DNA of 41,476 bases from Gemmatimonadota bacterium (GCA_016209985.1 JACQVB010000233.1:1-41476); one strand, 5' to 3'. Counted from the stretch's first letter, positions 1-8,044 are shown. Made by a program: numbers and translations. Notes: a model not told the origin generated them from the sequence alone.

Positions 1-431
1 AGCCAGTCGATGGTGTCGTACGCGTCAGGCCCCGATCCGCCGAGGTAGGTGTAGACGCCCTCGGAGAAGTAACGGCCGCGCGCGTTCACGTACGCGAGGG
101 CGTAGCCGTTCTCCATGAACTTCTGATTTTCTGCCGACACCGGGTTGATGAGGTAGGGAAAGAACGTCAGGATCACCGGCAGGTTCTGCCGCGGTTTGTT
201 CTTGGGAAAGAACAGCGAGCCATTCAATCGCTTGCCGTCGCGCATGGGGATCCGCACCATGTCTTCCCGGTCGACCTGAGTGGCGAAGTATTGCGCCTGC
301 GGGTTGGGTGCCTGCGCCGCCTGCGCGTGAGCCGGCTGAATGGTGACGCCGGGCGCAAGGAAAGCGGTGCCGAGCAGGGCGGGGAGTGCGGTGCTGATGA
401 AGAGATGAGTACGAATGCGGTAGGCGCTCAT
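1..431 (-). CDS. Secreted X-Pro dipeptidyl-peptidase (S15)/CocE-type hydrolase, N-terminal part only
   Basis: The gene runs off the left edge; about 143 N-terminal residues are visible. It starts with ATG at 431 and encodes a signal peptide (hydrophobic stretch TALPALLGTAFLAPG ending near AHAQA). Then follows the characteristic opening of S15/CocE hydrolases: a strand with VRIPMRDGKRLNGSLFFP, then LPVILTFFPYL, then a segment rich in NGYALAYVNARGRYFSEG, which in this family leads to the nucleophile elbow. Known members are alpha/beta hydrolases cleaving N-terminal X-Pro dipeptides, glutaryl-acylases or esters; the substrate cannot be told here because the catalytic Ser-Asp-His lie outside the window. 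It is divergent from the cupin gene at 602, with 170 bp between them. Family assignment is good, substrate unknown. Confidence 0.8.
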   Translation of the reverse strand, partial: MSAYRIRTHLFISTALPALLGTAFLAPGVTIQPAHAQAAQAPNPQAQYFATQVDREDMVRIPMRDGKRLNGSLFFPKNKPRQNLPVILTFFPYLINPVSAENQKFMENGYALAYVNARGRYFSEGVYTYLGGSGPDAYDTIDW

Positions 432-601
432 GGATTCTCCCTAAAGAGCGAGCTTGATCAGGGGCGGATGGAAAGATCGTATCCGGGTACTGAACGGAGC
501 GCAACGGGAAGGGGTAAGCCGCCTTTAACGGGGCACCTGGGGGAGCAGATGGCTCGAGTTCCCACATTGACGAGGCCACTGACCGGTCGCACCTTCTTCC
601 G

Positions 602-1495
602 ATGATCCGATCGTTCCTGTGTCCGCTCGCCCTCGGCTGCTTGTGCGTCGCGGCCCAAGCCCAGGCGCCCGCCGCCGCTGCAGCGCCGCAGGGCCTCAAA
701 CCCTGGCACACGGGCGCCGACGGTGTCGCCAGGATGTACCTCGCCGGTGACACCGCGTCTCCCACCGGCCTCGTCGCTCTCCGGGTGCGCTTCCCGGCCA
801 AGGGCGCCAACGACAGCGCGGGAGCCAGGGTCCACGCGCATCTCGCGTCGGCGCACATCACCGTTCTCAAGGGCACGATGGTGGTTGGATTTGGCGACCA
901 GGTGGATTACGGCAAGGTCACGGAGTATGGGCCGGGAAGCTTCATCGTGATTCCGTCGGGCGAGCCGCACTACGAGTGGTATCGGGGCGAGGTGGAGATC
1001 CACCTCGAGGCGGTGGGGCCGCTCAAGCGGGTGGAGCTGGACAGAGGAAAGCCGCACATCGCGGCCGCAGGCCGGCCCACATCGACACCCGGTACCCCCG
1101 CCGCCGATGCTGCGGCCAATGGATTGAAGGAATGGAAGACCCTGCCCAATGGGGGCCAGATGATGCGCCTCGCAGGCGGCGATCCGCCCAACACCACCGA
1201 GCTGGTCGCGTTCCGGATCCGCTACCCCTTGAGCGTCATGCGCGACAGCACGCGGATCTACCATTTCCACTATGGCACCGAGCATGTCCTCATTCTCCGC
1301 GGCTCGCTGATCGTGGGAACGGGGAATCGCGTGGACTACTCCCAAGCGGTGGAGTACGGGCCGGGGAGCTTCATCGAGATTCCGGCCGGCACGCCGCACT
1401 TCGAGTGGTCGCGCGGGGACCTCGAGGCGCAGATCGAGACGATCGGCTCGCTCCGGGCCGTCGACCTCGACCCGAAGACCGGAGAGCCGCGCTAG
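602..1495 (+). CDS. Secreted double-cupin protein
   Basis: A protein of 297 aa with a signal peptide (LCPLALGCLCVAAQAQA) and two tandem, mutually similar cupin barrels of about 110 residues each. Both repeats share the order 'LKPWHTGADGVARM / LKEWKTLPNGGQMM', 'SPTGLVALRVRFP / NTTELVAFRIRYP', 'VDYGKVTEYGPGSFIVIPSG / VDYSQAVEYGPGSFIEIPAG' and a closing 'PHYEW / PHFEW'. The second copy keeps FHYGTEH, a metal-type His pair; the first has AHLASAH instead, so metal binding may differ between domains. Cupins of this kind sit in the periplasm as small-molecule binding or isomerase-like proteins; no substrate can be named. A truncated single-domain relative lies at 22887. The ATG directly follows the intergenic region shared with the divergent hydrolase. 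Confidence 0.8.
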   Translation: MIRSFLCPLALGCLCVAAQAQAPAAAAAPQGLKPWHTGADGVARMYLAGDTASPTGLVALRVRFPAKGANDSAGARVHAHLASAHITVLKGTMVVGFGDQVDYGKVTEYGPGSFIVIPSGEPHYEWYRGEVEIHLEAVGPLKRVELDRGKPHIAAAGRPTSTPGTPAADAAANGLKEWKTLPNGGQMMRLAGGDPPNTTELVAFRIRYPLSVMRDSTRIYHFHYGTEHVLILRGSLIVGTGNRVDYSQAVEYGPGSFIEIPAGTPHFEWSRGDLEAQIETIGSLRAVDLDPKTGEPR

Positions 1496-1513
1496 CGTCC
1501 AGGCGCGGCCTTC

Positions 1514-1885
1514 CTACCACCAGACTTTTCGCGGCCCCCGGTAGAACTGATCGTAGCGGTAGGGGAAGCTCCTCAGAGCCGAGATCGTGACGGCGGCGCT
1601 CAAGCCACCCATCGAGTTGTACCAGCCCCTGGTAGGATAGCCATAGGCTAGCGGATAGTAGCTCCTCCCCGACTGTGCTGTCCGCGTGACGCCTCGCGCC
1701 GAACTGGCTGGCGGAGCGCCTTCGGCGTTCACCTCGCACGCCTTCGCCACCCGCATCTTGATGAGGAGCGCGCATCGCGGATCTGCCTTCACGCGGCCGG
1801 CGCGAGCCGCCGGCGCATCGGGGCGCGGCTGTACGGCGGGGATGGCCGGCGGATTGAGTAGCGCGAGCAGGAGCGAGATCACCAT
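1514..1885 (-). CDS. Small secreted protein of unknown function
   Basis: A 123-aa protein not recognised as a family. It begins with a short hydrophobic leader (MVISLLLALLNPPAIPAVQP) consistent with a signal peptide, followed by an Ala/Pro/Arg-rich stretch and a C-terminal half unusually rich in Tyr, Arg and Gly (SGRSYYPLAYGYPTRGWYNS, then FPYRYDQFYRGPRKVWW). An AGGGAG ribosome-binding site stands 5 nt before the ATG, which supports it as a real gene rather than a shadow. It is convergent with the cupin gene, with only 18 bp between the stop codons. Two cysteines (in DPRCALL and KACEV) could form one disulfide. Function unknown. Confidence 0.55.
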   Translation of the reverse strand: MVISLLLALLNPPAIPAVQPRPDAPAARAGRVKADPRCALLIKMRVAKACEVNAEGAPPASSARGVTRTAQSGRSYYPLAYGYPTRGWYNSMGGLSAAVTISALRSFPYRYDQFYRGPRKVWW

Positions 1886-1984
1886 CGGGACTCCCTGTGG
1901 CTGTCACCTATAAGTATACCCGCCTGGGCGAGGTGGCCACCCGCGGACCCCGGATTACTATGCAAGCGTGGAGCGAATCACCTG

Positions 1985-3151
1985 ATGAGGGGAACAGCTA
2001 CGACGCGCACCGCCGATGTCGTCATCATCGGCGGCGGCATCATGGGTGCGAGCATCGCGTACCATGTCGCCAGGCGGCGCGCCGGACGGGTCATGCTGCT
2101 GGAACGGGCCGACATGTTCGGCACCGGGTCGACCGGTGCCAACGCCGGCGGGATGCGGCACCAGTTCTCCACCGCAGTCAACATCGAGCTGTCTCGCCTG
2201 AGCATCGCGATGATGGAGCGTTTCCCCGAAGAAATGCATCAGGAGGTCGATCTCAACTTCTGCGGTTACCTGTTCCTGTTGGATAACGAGGCCGATATGG
2301 CCGTGTTCCGCCGGAACGTGGCATTGCAGCATCGCCTGGGCGTGCCGACTCGTTTGCTGAACCCTGACGACATCCGGGAGCTGGCTCCCCTGTTTCGGCT
2401 GGACGACATTGTGGGCGGTACGTTCTACGATCGGGACGGGCTGGCCGATCCCAGCGGCGCATTGCAGGGCTACCTGGCCCAGGCTCGCGCGTTGGGCGCC
2501 GAACTGCGGACCGGCGAGCCGGTGACCGCGATTCGAAGCGTGGCCGGCCGGGTGACCGGGGTATCGACATCGGCGGGTGAGATCGACGCGCCGGTGGTGG
2601 TCATCGCGGCGGGGCCGTGGTCGGGCGAGGTGGGGAAGCTCGCCGGCATCGACCTTCCCGTTCAGCCGGTTCGGCGTCAGATCGCGGTGACTCGACCGAT
2701 TCCCGGCATCGATCGGTCCTTTCCGTTCACGATCGATTTCACCCGGTCGCTGTACTTTCATTATGAGAGCGGCGGGATACTCACCGGCATGTCTGATCCT
2801 GACCAGCCGCCCGGGTTCGACACGTCGGTGGACCCTGACTGGCGCCTGGCCCATATCGAGCAGGCGGTGAACCGTCTTCCTTTATTGGAGACGGCAGAGA
2901 TCCTGACTGAGTGGGCGGGATTGTATGAGGTGACGCCGGACGATCAGCCCATCCTCGGGCGATTACCCCAGTTGGATGGGTTGTTTGCGTGTACCGGGTT
3001 CAGCGGGCACGGATTCATGCAGGGGCCGGCCAGCGGCCTGGTGATCGCGGAAGAGATCGTCGACGGCCGTGCCCACACGATAGACATCGATCCACTGCGG
3101 TGGGACCGGTTCGAAAAGCACGCGGCGGTGGCCGAGTACAACGTGATCTAG
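1985..3151 (+). CDS. FAD-dependent amine/amino-acid oxidoreductase (DAO family), DAO1
   Basis: A 388-aa flavoenzyme. The N-terminal Rossmann motif VVIIGGGIMGASIAYHV (residues 12-28) binds the ADP part of FAD. The protein then shows the DAO signature order: a GSTGANAGGMRHQFST loop, a substrate-domain strand, VVIAAGPWSG at the second FAD contact, PVRRQIAVTRP, and the C-terminal TPDDQPILGRLPQ / FACTGFSGHGFMQGPASG segments. This resembles sarcosine-oxidase beta-subunit or glycine/D-amino-acid oxidase relatives, which oxidise a secondary or primary amine. The natural substrate is unknown. There is no lipobox or signal peptide, so it is probably cytoplasmic. Its final 88 bp recur at 7957-8044, and the last 240 bp of a close paralogue survive at 15088-15330, partly inverted. 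Confidence 0.85.
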   Translation: MRGTATTRTADVVIIGGGIMGASIAYHVARRRAGRVMLLERADMFGTGSTGANAGGMRHQFSTAVNIELSRLSIAMMERFPEEMHQEVDLNFCGYLFLLDNEADMAVFRRNVALQHRLGVPTRLLNPDDIRELAPLFRLDDIVGGTFYDRDGLADPSGALQGYLAQARALGAELRTGEPVTAIRSVAGRVTGVSTSAGEIDAPVVVIAAGPWSGEVGKLAGIDLPVQPVRRQIAVTRPIPGIDRSFPFTIDFTRSLYFHYESGGILTGMSDPDQPPGFDTSVDPDWRLAHIEQAVNRLPLLETAEILTEWAGLYEVTPDDQPILGRLPQLDGLFACTGFSGHGFMQGPASGLVIAEEIVDGRAHTIDIDPLRWDRFEKHAAVAEYNVI

Positions 3152-3230
3152 CGTTCCTGCCTCCTGTCATGGCGGTGCAAGCATGTCGCCGCAACTCGCG
3201 GCAGGGTTCCTGCGACTTTCTGGAGCGATG

Positions 3231-3262
3231 TAGAGAACGCTCCGCTCGCTCCGACTTCTCTA
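3231..3262. repeat. Small hairpin with variable-arm design (arms TAGAGAA/TTCTCTA)
   Basis: A 7-bp perfect inverted repeat, TAGAGAA and TTCTCTA, encloses an 18-bp CG-rich core CGCTCCGCTCGCTCCGAC. It stands in the 160-bp gap between DAO1 and the DUF899 operon. The arrangement (word, CG-rich core, complementary word) resembles the mini-elements at 16676, 16371 and 41319. It has no T-run, so it is not an obvious terminator. Confidence 0.45.
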
Positions 3263-3311
3263 TGCAAGCGCCAACAACGACGCCAGACCTGAGAGAATAG
3301 GAGCGTTCAGC

Positions 3312-4043
3312 ATGGCCGCGAACACGCTGGCTCTGCCGCAAGTAGTATCCCGGGAAGAGTGGGTCGCCGTCCGTACGGCGTTGCTCACCAAGGAGAAGGA
3401 GTTGACCCGTGCGCGTGACGTCTTGAATGCCCAACGCCGCCGACTCCCGATGGTCGAGATCGAGAAGGACTACACCTTCGAAGGTCCAGCCGGGTCGGCG
3501 CGTTTGCCGGATCTGTTCGAGGGGCGGCGCCAACTCATTGTCTACCACTTCATGTTCGACCCGAGCTGGGACCAGGGGTGCCCGAGCTGCTCGTTCTTGG
3601 TCGACAACATCGGTCACCTCGCCCATCTGCACGCCCGCAACACCACGCTCGTCCTGGTGTCCCGAGCGCCGCTTGCCAAGATCGAGCCGTACAAGGCGCG
3701 CATGGGATGGGCACTGCCCTGGTTCTCGTCACATCGCAGTGATTTCAACTACGACTTTCACGCCACGTTTGACAAAGCCGTGACGCCCGCGGAGTACAAC
3801 TACCGGGACGCGAGCGGATACCAGGGCGAGGGTCACGGCGTGAGCGTTTTCCTGCGTGACGGAGACCGCGTCTTTCATACATACTCTGCATACGGACGCG
3901 GCACCGAAGCGCTCCTTGGCACCTACCACTACCTCGATTGGACGCCGTTTGGCCGCCAGGAGGATTGGGAGGACTCGCCCGAGGGGTGGCCGCAAACCCC
4001 GACCTACCGCTGGCTCCGCCAGCACGACAGATACGACGGATAA
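3312..4043 (+). CDS. DUF899 family thioredoxin-like protein
   Basis: A 243-aa cytoplasmic protein with the hallmarks of DUF899: an N-terminal helix pair (SREEWVAVRTALLTKEKELT), the conserved RRRLPMVEIEKDYTFEG block, and a thioredoxin-like core YHFMFDPSWDQGCPSCSFL with a CPSC dithiol near residue 95. The tail contains YHYLDWTPFGRQED, also typical. The family is predicted to be redox-active through the CxxC, but its reaction is not established. It is the first gene of a four-gene operon; the next start lies 12 bp downstream. DUF899 genes commonly neighbour YCII proteins and ECF sigma factors, as here. The ATG at 3312 gives the expected family length. Confidence 0.85.
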   Translation: MAANTLALPQVVSREEWVAVRTALLTKEKELTRARDVLNAQRRRLPMVEIEKDYTFEGPAGSARLPDLFEGRRQLIVYHFMFDPSWDQGCPSCSFLVDNIGHLAHLHARNTTLVLVSRAPLAKIEPYKARMGWALPWFSSHRSDFNYDFHATFDKAVTPAEYNYRDASGYQGEGHGVSVFLRDGDRVFHTYSAYGRGTEALLGTYHYLDWTPFGRQEDWEDSPEGWPQTPTYRWLRQHDRYDG

Positions 4044-4055
4044 AGGAGGGAACCT

Positions 4056-4205
4056 ATGTGTCCCGCATGCATTGCGATCCTGGCACTGGCGGCCGCAGGC
4101 GCGACCTCGACGGGCGGTCTGGCCGCACTCGTCGCGAAGCAGCGTCGTGCCGACCGCGTCCTCGAGACCGCTCCGGGCCAGACCCGAGGGGAGAACGAAC
4201 CATGA
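4056..4205 (+). CDS. 49-aa CxxC membrane peptide
   Basis: A short gene with a very strong ribosome-binding site (AAAGGAGGG) 6 nt before the ATG. The product starts MCPACIAILALAAAGATSTG: a CPAC dithiol at residues 2-5 followed by one hydrophobic helix and a basic tail (AKQRRADR). Similar tiny CPAC peptides accompany DUF899/YCII operons, so it is a real operon member. Its TGA overlaps the ATG of the YCII gene as ATGA, indicating coupled translation. The Cys pair at the membrane face, next to the CPSC of DUF899, invites a shared redox role, which is inference only. Confidence 0.8.
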   Translation: MCPACIAILALAAAGATSTGGLAALVAKQRRADRVLETAPGQTRGENEP

Positions 4206-4603
4206 AGTACATGCTGATGATGCACGCGCCGCACGGGACGGGTGATTGGCAGTCATTCAACTGGTCCCCGGAGGACCTCCAGGCGCACTACGGCTACTGG
4301 CATCGCCTCAACAAGGAGCTGTCTGAGTCCGGCGAGCTGGTGGGTGTTGAAGGATTGGCTGCGCCCGGCGAAGCAAAGGTGGTGCGCGCGGGAAAGAACG
4401 GCGTGCCGGCGGTAACCGACGGACCGTTCCCGGAGGCGAAGGAATTCCTCGCCGGCTACTGGATCGTCGAGGTCGACCGGCCGGAACGAGCGTACGAGAT
4501 CGCGGCCAAGGCCTCGGCGGCACCGGGACCGGGTGGGGCCCCGCTCATCCTTCCGATCGAGGTGCGCCGGGTGATGATGAGCGTCCCCCCAGGGGACATG
4601 TGA
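4202..4603 (+). CDS. YCII-related (DGPF-domain) protein
   Basis: A 133-aa protein with the YCII/DGPF fold: MKYMLMMHAP opening strand, the variable helix, and the diagnostic AVTDGPFPEAKEFLAGYW segment around residues 65-85, followed by WIVEVDRPERAYEIAAK. The family forms ferredoxin-like barrels of unknown enzymatic role and is often genetically linked to ECF sigma factors, where it may act as a sensor or accessory. The ATG overlaps the stop of the 49-aa peptide and its own TGA overlaps the GTG of the sigma gene, so the three are translationally coupled. The tail ends in MMSVPPGDM. Confidence 0.88.
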   Translation: MKYMLMMHAPHGTGDWQSFNWSPEDLQAHYGYWHRLNKELSESGELVGVEGLAAPGEAKVVRAGKNGVPAVTDGPFPEAKEFLAGYWIVEVDRPERAYEIAAKASAAPGPGGAPLILPIEVRRVMMSVPPGDM

Positions 4604-5880
4604 CGTCGGAGTCCTGGGACTCCACGTTCGGGCACCTGCTGCGCGAGCTGGCGCCGCAGGTGCTCGGCGCCGTGGCGCGCCGTCAGGGAGACTTCGCCGC
4701 CGCCGAGGACGCGGTGCAGGAGGCGCTGATAGCGGCGGCGACGCATTGGCCGGTGGAGGGCATTCCCGACAACCCGCGCGGCTGGCTCTATCAGGTCGCC
4801 CTCCGGCGACTGACGGACTTCGTTCGGGGTGAACTGGCGAGGCGTCGTCGCGAGGACGCCGTGGCGACCCAACTGTTGGCCGACGAGACATGCGCGCCGC
4901 CTCTCGACGAGGACATCGGGGTCGATCGGGACGACACGCTCGTCCTGCTCTTCATGTGTTGTCATCCCGCGCTGACGCCACCATCGGCGATTGCGCTCAC
5001 GCTCCGCGCCGTGGGCGGCCTGACCACCGCGGAGATCGCCAACGCGTTTCTCGTCCCGGAGGCGACGATGGCCCAGCGCATCAGCCGGGCCAAGCAGAGC
5101 ATCAAGGCCTCCACGGTCCCGTTCAGCATACCCACCGAAGGGGAGCGTGCGGCGCGACTGAGCGCCGTGCTGCACGTGCTATACCTGATCTTCAGCGAGG
5201 GGTATGCCAGCAGCATCGGTCCCGATCTGCATCGCACCGATCTGTCGAAGGAAGCGATCCGGTTGACCCGGGCGGTGCACGGTCTGCTCCCGAAGGATGG
5301 GGAAGTCGCGGGGCTGCTCGCGCTCATGCTGCTCACCGATGCGCGCCGCGCCGCACGGACCGGCGCCAGTGGTGCGCTGATCCCGCTCGACGAGCAGGAT
5401 CGCACGCTGTGGGACGGGCGATTGATCGTCGAGGGGATCGCGCTCATCTGGGAGACACTCTCCCGGGGATCGATCGGCTCGTATCAGCTGCAGGCCGCGG
5501 TCGCGGCCGTTCACGACGAAGCCGCACGCGCCGAGGACACCGACTGGCCGCAAATCTTCGCGTTGTATGGCTTACTGAAGCGGATGTCTGACAATCCGAT
5601 GGTGGCGCTTAACCATGCGATTGCCGCCGCGATGGTGCAGGGTCCGGAGGCGGGGCTCGAGCTGTTGAAAGTGCTGGACACCGATGGGCGCATGGCCAGG
5701 CACTACCGCCTCGATGCCGTGCGCGCGCATCTGCTCGAGATGGCCGGTGACCACGAGCACGCCATTGTGCACTACCGAGCCGCGGCGGAACGAACGGCGA
5801 GCATCCCGGAGCGGAACTATCTCACCACCAAGGCTGCTCGACTCACCACCGAGCAGCGCGGGAAGGATCCTGGCTCGTAA
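4600..5880 (+). CDS. ECF-type RNA polymerase sigma factor with C-terminal extension (DUF6596 type)
   Basis: A 426-aa sigma factor much longer than classical ECF sigmas. Sigma region 2 occupies about residues 10-80 (AAEDAVQEALIAA, NPRGWLYQVALRRLTD). Region 4 follows around 125-170 with an HTH TAEIANAFLVPEATMAQRIS. The remaining 240 residues form a helical, TPR-like extension (VLHVLYLIFSEGYASS, ALMLLTDARRAAR, NPMVALNHAIAAAMVQG) typical of YCII-associated sigma factors. No anti-sigma gene adjoins, so control may lie in the extension or in the co-translated YCII protein. The start is GTG, embedded in GTGA with the YCII stop. The group is known by gene association; its target promoters are unknown. 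Confidence 0.9.
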   Translation: MTSESWDSTFGHLLRELAPQVLGAVARRQGDFAAAEDAVQEALIAAATHWPVEGIPDNPRGWLYQVALRRLTDFVRGELARRRREDAVATQLLADETCAPPLDEDIGVDRDDTLVLLFMCCHPALTPPSAIALTLRAVGGLTTAEIANAFLVPEATMAQRISRAKQSIKASTVPFSIPTEGERAARLSAVLHVLYLIFSEGYASSIGPDLHRTDLSKEAIRLTRAVHGLLPKDGEVAGLLALMLLTDARRAARTGASGALIPLDEQDRTLWDGRLIVEGIALIWETLSRGSIGSYQLQAAVAAVHDEAARAEDTDWPQIFALYGLLKRMSDNPMVALNHAIAAAMVQGPEAGLELLKVLDTDGRMARHYRLDAVRAHLLEMAGDHEHAIVHYRAAAERTASIPERNYLTTKAARLTTEQRGKDPGS

Positions 5881-6050
5881 GCGCCGGTCTGAAATTGAAA
5901 GCGAGCAGGCTCAGGGTCGGCTCGGCGGTTTGCCAGCCAAGTCGCAAGCCTTTACTGCACCGCTTCATAGGAACTTCAGCCGGCGTTCACGGCCTGCTGC
6001 CCAACCTTGGTCGAAGCGACTGCGCCGCCCTCTTCCTCCGGAGTCTGAAC

Positions 6051-6215
6051 GTGAAACACCAGGCCGCCATCCTCTTGCTCTGGGTCATCGCAATCGTCAC
6101 CACGTTCTTTGTCGTCGGTGAAATGCGCGCGCTCACGACGCTGGGCCCCGTTTACGCGGTGTGCATGATCGGGTCGGTCATCACGGTGCGGGCGGCGACG
6201 CGGAAGGCGATCTGA
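6051..6215 (+). CDS. 54-aa two-helix membrane protein
   Basis: A small ORF in the gap between the sigma gene and the convergent dehydrogenase. Starting at GTG 6051 (GGAG motif about 10 nt upstream), it encodes two hydrophobic helices, AAILLLWVIAIVTTFFVVG and LGPVYAVCMIGSVITV, joined by EMRALTT, with a basic C-terminus (RAATRKAI). The frame stays open upstream to about 5895, but those residues look non-coding (Arg/Ser/Pro rich), so the later start is preferred. No family recognised. It could be an orphan small membrane protein. Confidence 0.5.
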   Translation: MKHQAAILLLWVIAIVTTFFVVGEMRALTTLGPVYAVCMIGSVITVRAATRKAI

Positions 6216-6223
6216 CCGGCTCG

Positions 6224-7663
6224 CTACGGCACCAGCTCCCGAATCACCCCGTCGGCCTTGTTGAGGAGGAACACCCGGCCGTCCGGGCCGGTCCCGAACC
6301 GCAGGTCGGCGCGGCCGGCCGGGCTCCGCCCCTGCCCGGCGTTCGTCTCCCGGATCACCTGCAGGATAGTCATCGGCTCGCCCCTCCCGCGGGCGAGCAG
6401 GACCCGCCGGAAGGTGGTGCCGCCCGAAGGCAGCTGATCGGCGTCGAAGGCGAAGATCTCGCCGCTGGGAAAGTCGCCGAACAGCACCAGGTTCCGGAGC
6501 GCGGCGATGGGCCCGCTCCGGTACACCACCACTCCGGTGACGGCCACGTTGCCCAGGAATAGGGAATCGGTGTGGTCGTACTCCACCACGGGGAAGGCCA
6601 CCTGCGAATCGCCGCGCGGGTTTTCCCGGCTCACCACGCCCCGGGATACAAAGCGGTAGCTCCCTTCCCACACGCTCCACCCCAGGTTGCCACCCGGCTT
6701 GACCAGCGACACTTCCTCCACCACACCCTGGCCGATATCCGCCAAGAACAGGTTGCCGTTCACCGGGTCCCAGCCGAAGCGCTGCGGGTTCCGCATTCCG
6801 TAGGCGTAGATCTCGCCCAAGGCGCCGGATTGCGCGCGGCTCACGAAAGGATTGTACGCCGGGATGCCATACTTGCCGTTGGCGGAATTGGTGCCCAGCG
6901 GGTCGATCCTCAGGATCTTTCCGAAGATGGAGCCCAGGTTCTGGGCCAGCCGCAGCGGATCGCCACCGCTGCCGCCGTCGGCCGCTCCCACGTACAACAG
7001 CCCCCAGTCGGGGTGGCCCGGGCGCGCCAGCGGGTTGAAGGCGATCAGGCCGCCGTTGTGGTTGGCAAAGGGCTGCTCCAGCCGCAGGATCTCGCGAGGC
7101 GCGCCTCCGTCATAGGCGGCGGCCGCCGCGTTCCGGGCCCGCCACTCCAGCAGCACCGTATGATGGGTCGCGTTCCCGCCGCCGGGGCGGAAATCGGGAG
7201 CCGCGTTGGTGACGCGCACGTCAGACCAGGTGTAGAAGCGGCCGTAGCCCGGCGTGCCCGACTGGCCGAACTGCGGATGGAAGGCGAAGCTCTGCACGCC
7301 CCGCTCCCGCCCGGCCGCCTCGACCGGGACGTTCCACTCGGCCGCCCTGAGGTCGAGGTACGGTGTCACCCGGCGGCCGTCGTAGCTCACGCTGTAGAGC
7401 GGTCCCCGCATGTCGTTGACGAACAGTCGCCGCGTACCGGGCTCGTCTACCAGCAGCATCATCCGGGCCGGCAGGCTGTCGGCGTCGGGGACCCGAGCGA
7501 ACTCGGAGAAGCGCACCACGATCCGGCCCCGTTCCCCATCAAGCGGAGGGAACGGATCACCGGTCTGCTGCGCCTGCGCCGGCGCAGCGAGGAGGAATAC
7601 CAGGGGAACGAGTGAGACCAGGGCAGAGCGTTTCACGGGGCGGCCGCTTTCGGAGTCTGGCAC
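6224..7663 (-). CDS. Secreted PQQ-type glucose/sorbosone dehydrogenase-like beta-propeller
   Basis: A 479-aa exported protein. The signal peptide is SALVSLVPLVFLLAAPAQAQQ. The body matches soluble aldose sugar dehydrogenase/GSDH propellers: an opening MMLLVDEPGTRRLFVNDMRG, QSFAFHPQFG, the AFNPLARPGHPDWGLLYVG blade, AQNLGSIFGKILRIDP, the diagnostic EIYAYGMRNPQRFGWDP, and FLADIGQGVVEEVSLVKPGGNLGW. Known members oxidise sugars in the periplasm with PQQ as cofactor, but many homologues are of unproven activity. The start used is GTG 7663; a GTG at 7636 would begin directly before the signal sequence and is an alternative. It is convergent with the small membrane gene. Confidence 0.85.
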   Translation of the reverse strand: MPDSESGRPVKRSALVSLVPLVFLLAAPAQAQQTGDPFPPLDGERGRIVVRFSEFARVPDADSLPARMMLLVDEPGTRRLFVNDMRGPLYSVSYDGRRVTPYLDLRAAEWNVPVEAAGRERGVQSFAFHPQFGQSGTPGYGRFYTWSDVRVTNAAPDFRPGGGNATHHTVLLEWRARNAAAAAYDGGAPREILRLEQPFANHNGGLIAFNPLARPGHPDWGLLYVGAADGGSGGDPLRLAQNLGSIFGKILRIDPLGTNSANGKYGIPAYNPFVSRAQSGALGEIYAYGMRNPQRFGWDPVNGNLFLADIGQGVVEEVSLVKPGGNLGWSVWEGSYRFVSRGVVSRENPRGDSQVAFPVVEYDHTDSLFLGNVAVTGVVVYRSGPIAALRNLVLFGDFPSGEIFAFDADQLPSGGTTFRRVLLARGRGEPMTILQVIRETNAGQGRSPAGRADLRFGTGPDGRVFLLNKADGVIRELVP

Positions 7664-7741
7664 CAGAGGCTACCTGTTCGCAGCGGGGCAGGCAACTGGT
7701 TCACCGGGGCTGAAGCTGCAGCGCCGATAGTACCGGGTTTC

Positions 7742-7875
7742 GCATCGACGGTGCGGCGACCCGTTCCCTGATCCAGTACCTGGACGCGAACCACTTTCGC
7801 TGGCTGCTGTCAGTTCCCAACGGTAGCGGCTGGGTCCAGGTCCTCGAAGTGGTATACAGCCGTCAGGCGCGCTGA
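7742..7875 (+). pseudogene. C-terminal relic of an unidentified gene
   Basis: An open frame without a start codon ends at TGA 7873-7875 and reads like a genuine protein end (ATRSLIQYLDANHFRWLL, then SVPNGSGWVQVLEVVYSRQAR). Nothing upstream in frame continues it, because the dehydrogenase gene begins on the other strand at 7663. I take it as a leftover 3' end brought here by recombination. Family not recognised. Confidence 0.35.
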
Positions 7876-7890
7876 CCATCGGTGACGCCA

Positions 7891-7952
7891 AGGGACGCCG
7901 GAGTTTAACTCAGCCTCAGCCGTCAGAACAAACCCTTGTCGCTTCAGCGACA
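7891..7952 (-). repeat. Degenerate tRNA 3'-end repeat with adjoining hairpin
   Basis: On the plus strand GGGACGCCGGAGTTTAACTC (7892-7911) is close to the tRNA-half repeat TCGGGACGCCGGGATTTGA found six times further right, and it has the same orientation. About 25 bp later comes a 16-bp hairpin, TGTCGCT-TC-AGCGACA (7937-7952). The order (tRNA end, then hairpin) parallels the copies at 15460 and 41293. The match is imperfect, so membership in the family is tentative. Confidence 0.35.
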
Positions 7953-7956
7953 GATA

Positions 7957-8044
7957 GCCGTGCCCACACGATAGCCATCGATCCACTGCGGTGGGACCGG
8001 TTCGAAAAGCACGCGGCGGTGGCCGAGTACAACGTGATTTAGCG
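7957..8044 (+). pseudogene. Detached last 88 bp of DAO1
   Basis: This block repeats the last 83 bp of the DAO1 gene plus a few following bases (3069-3154), with only two evident differences (GAC to GCC, and ATC to ATT just before the stop). It encodes the oxidoreductase tail RAHTIAIDPLRWDRFEKHAA and the stop codon, with no gene body in front. Homology begins abruptly at GCCGTGCCCACACG and ends right after TAGCG. The near identity suggests a recent copy. It lies just after the degenerate tRNA-type repeat. Confidence 0.8.

Noticed and set aside
291-605. Plus-strand ORF between the S15 hydrolase and the cupin gene
   Set aside because: It overlaps the signal-peptide region of the hydrolase in antisense and has no coding character.
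458-1399. Long minus-strand ORF opposite the cupin gene
   Set aside because: It is Arg/His/Gly-rich with no family character and is antisense to a clear signal-peptide cupin protein; a shadow of high GC.
1958-2854. 298-aa minus-strand ORF opposite DAO1
   Set aside because: Antisense shadow of the flavoenzyme; composition untypical of protein.
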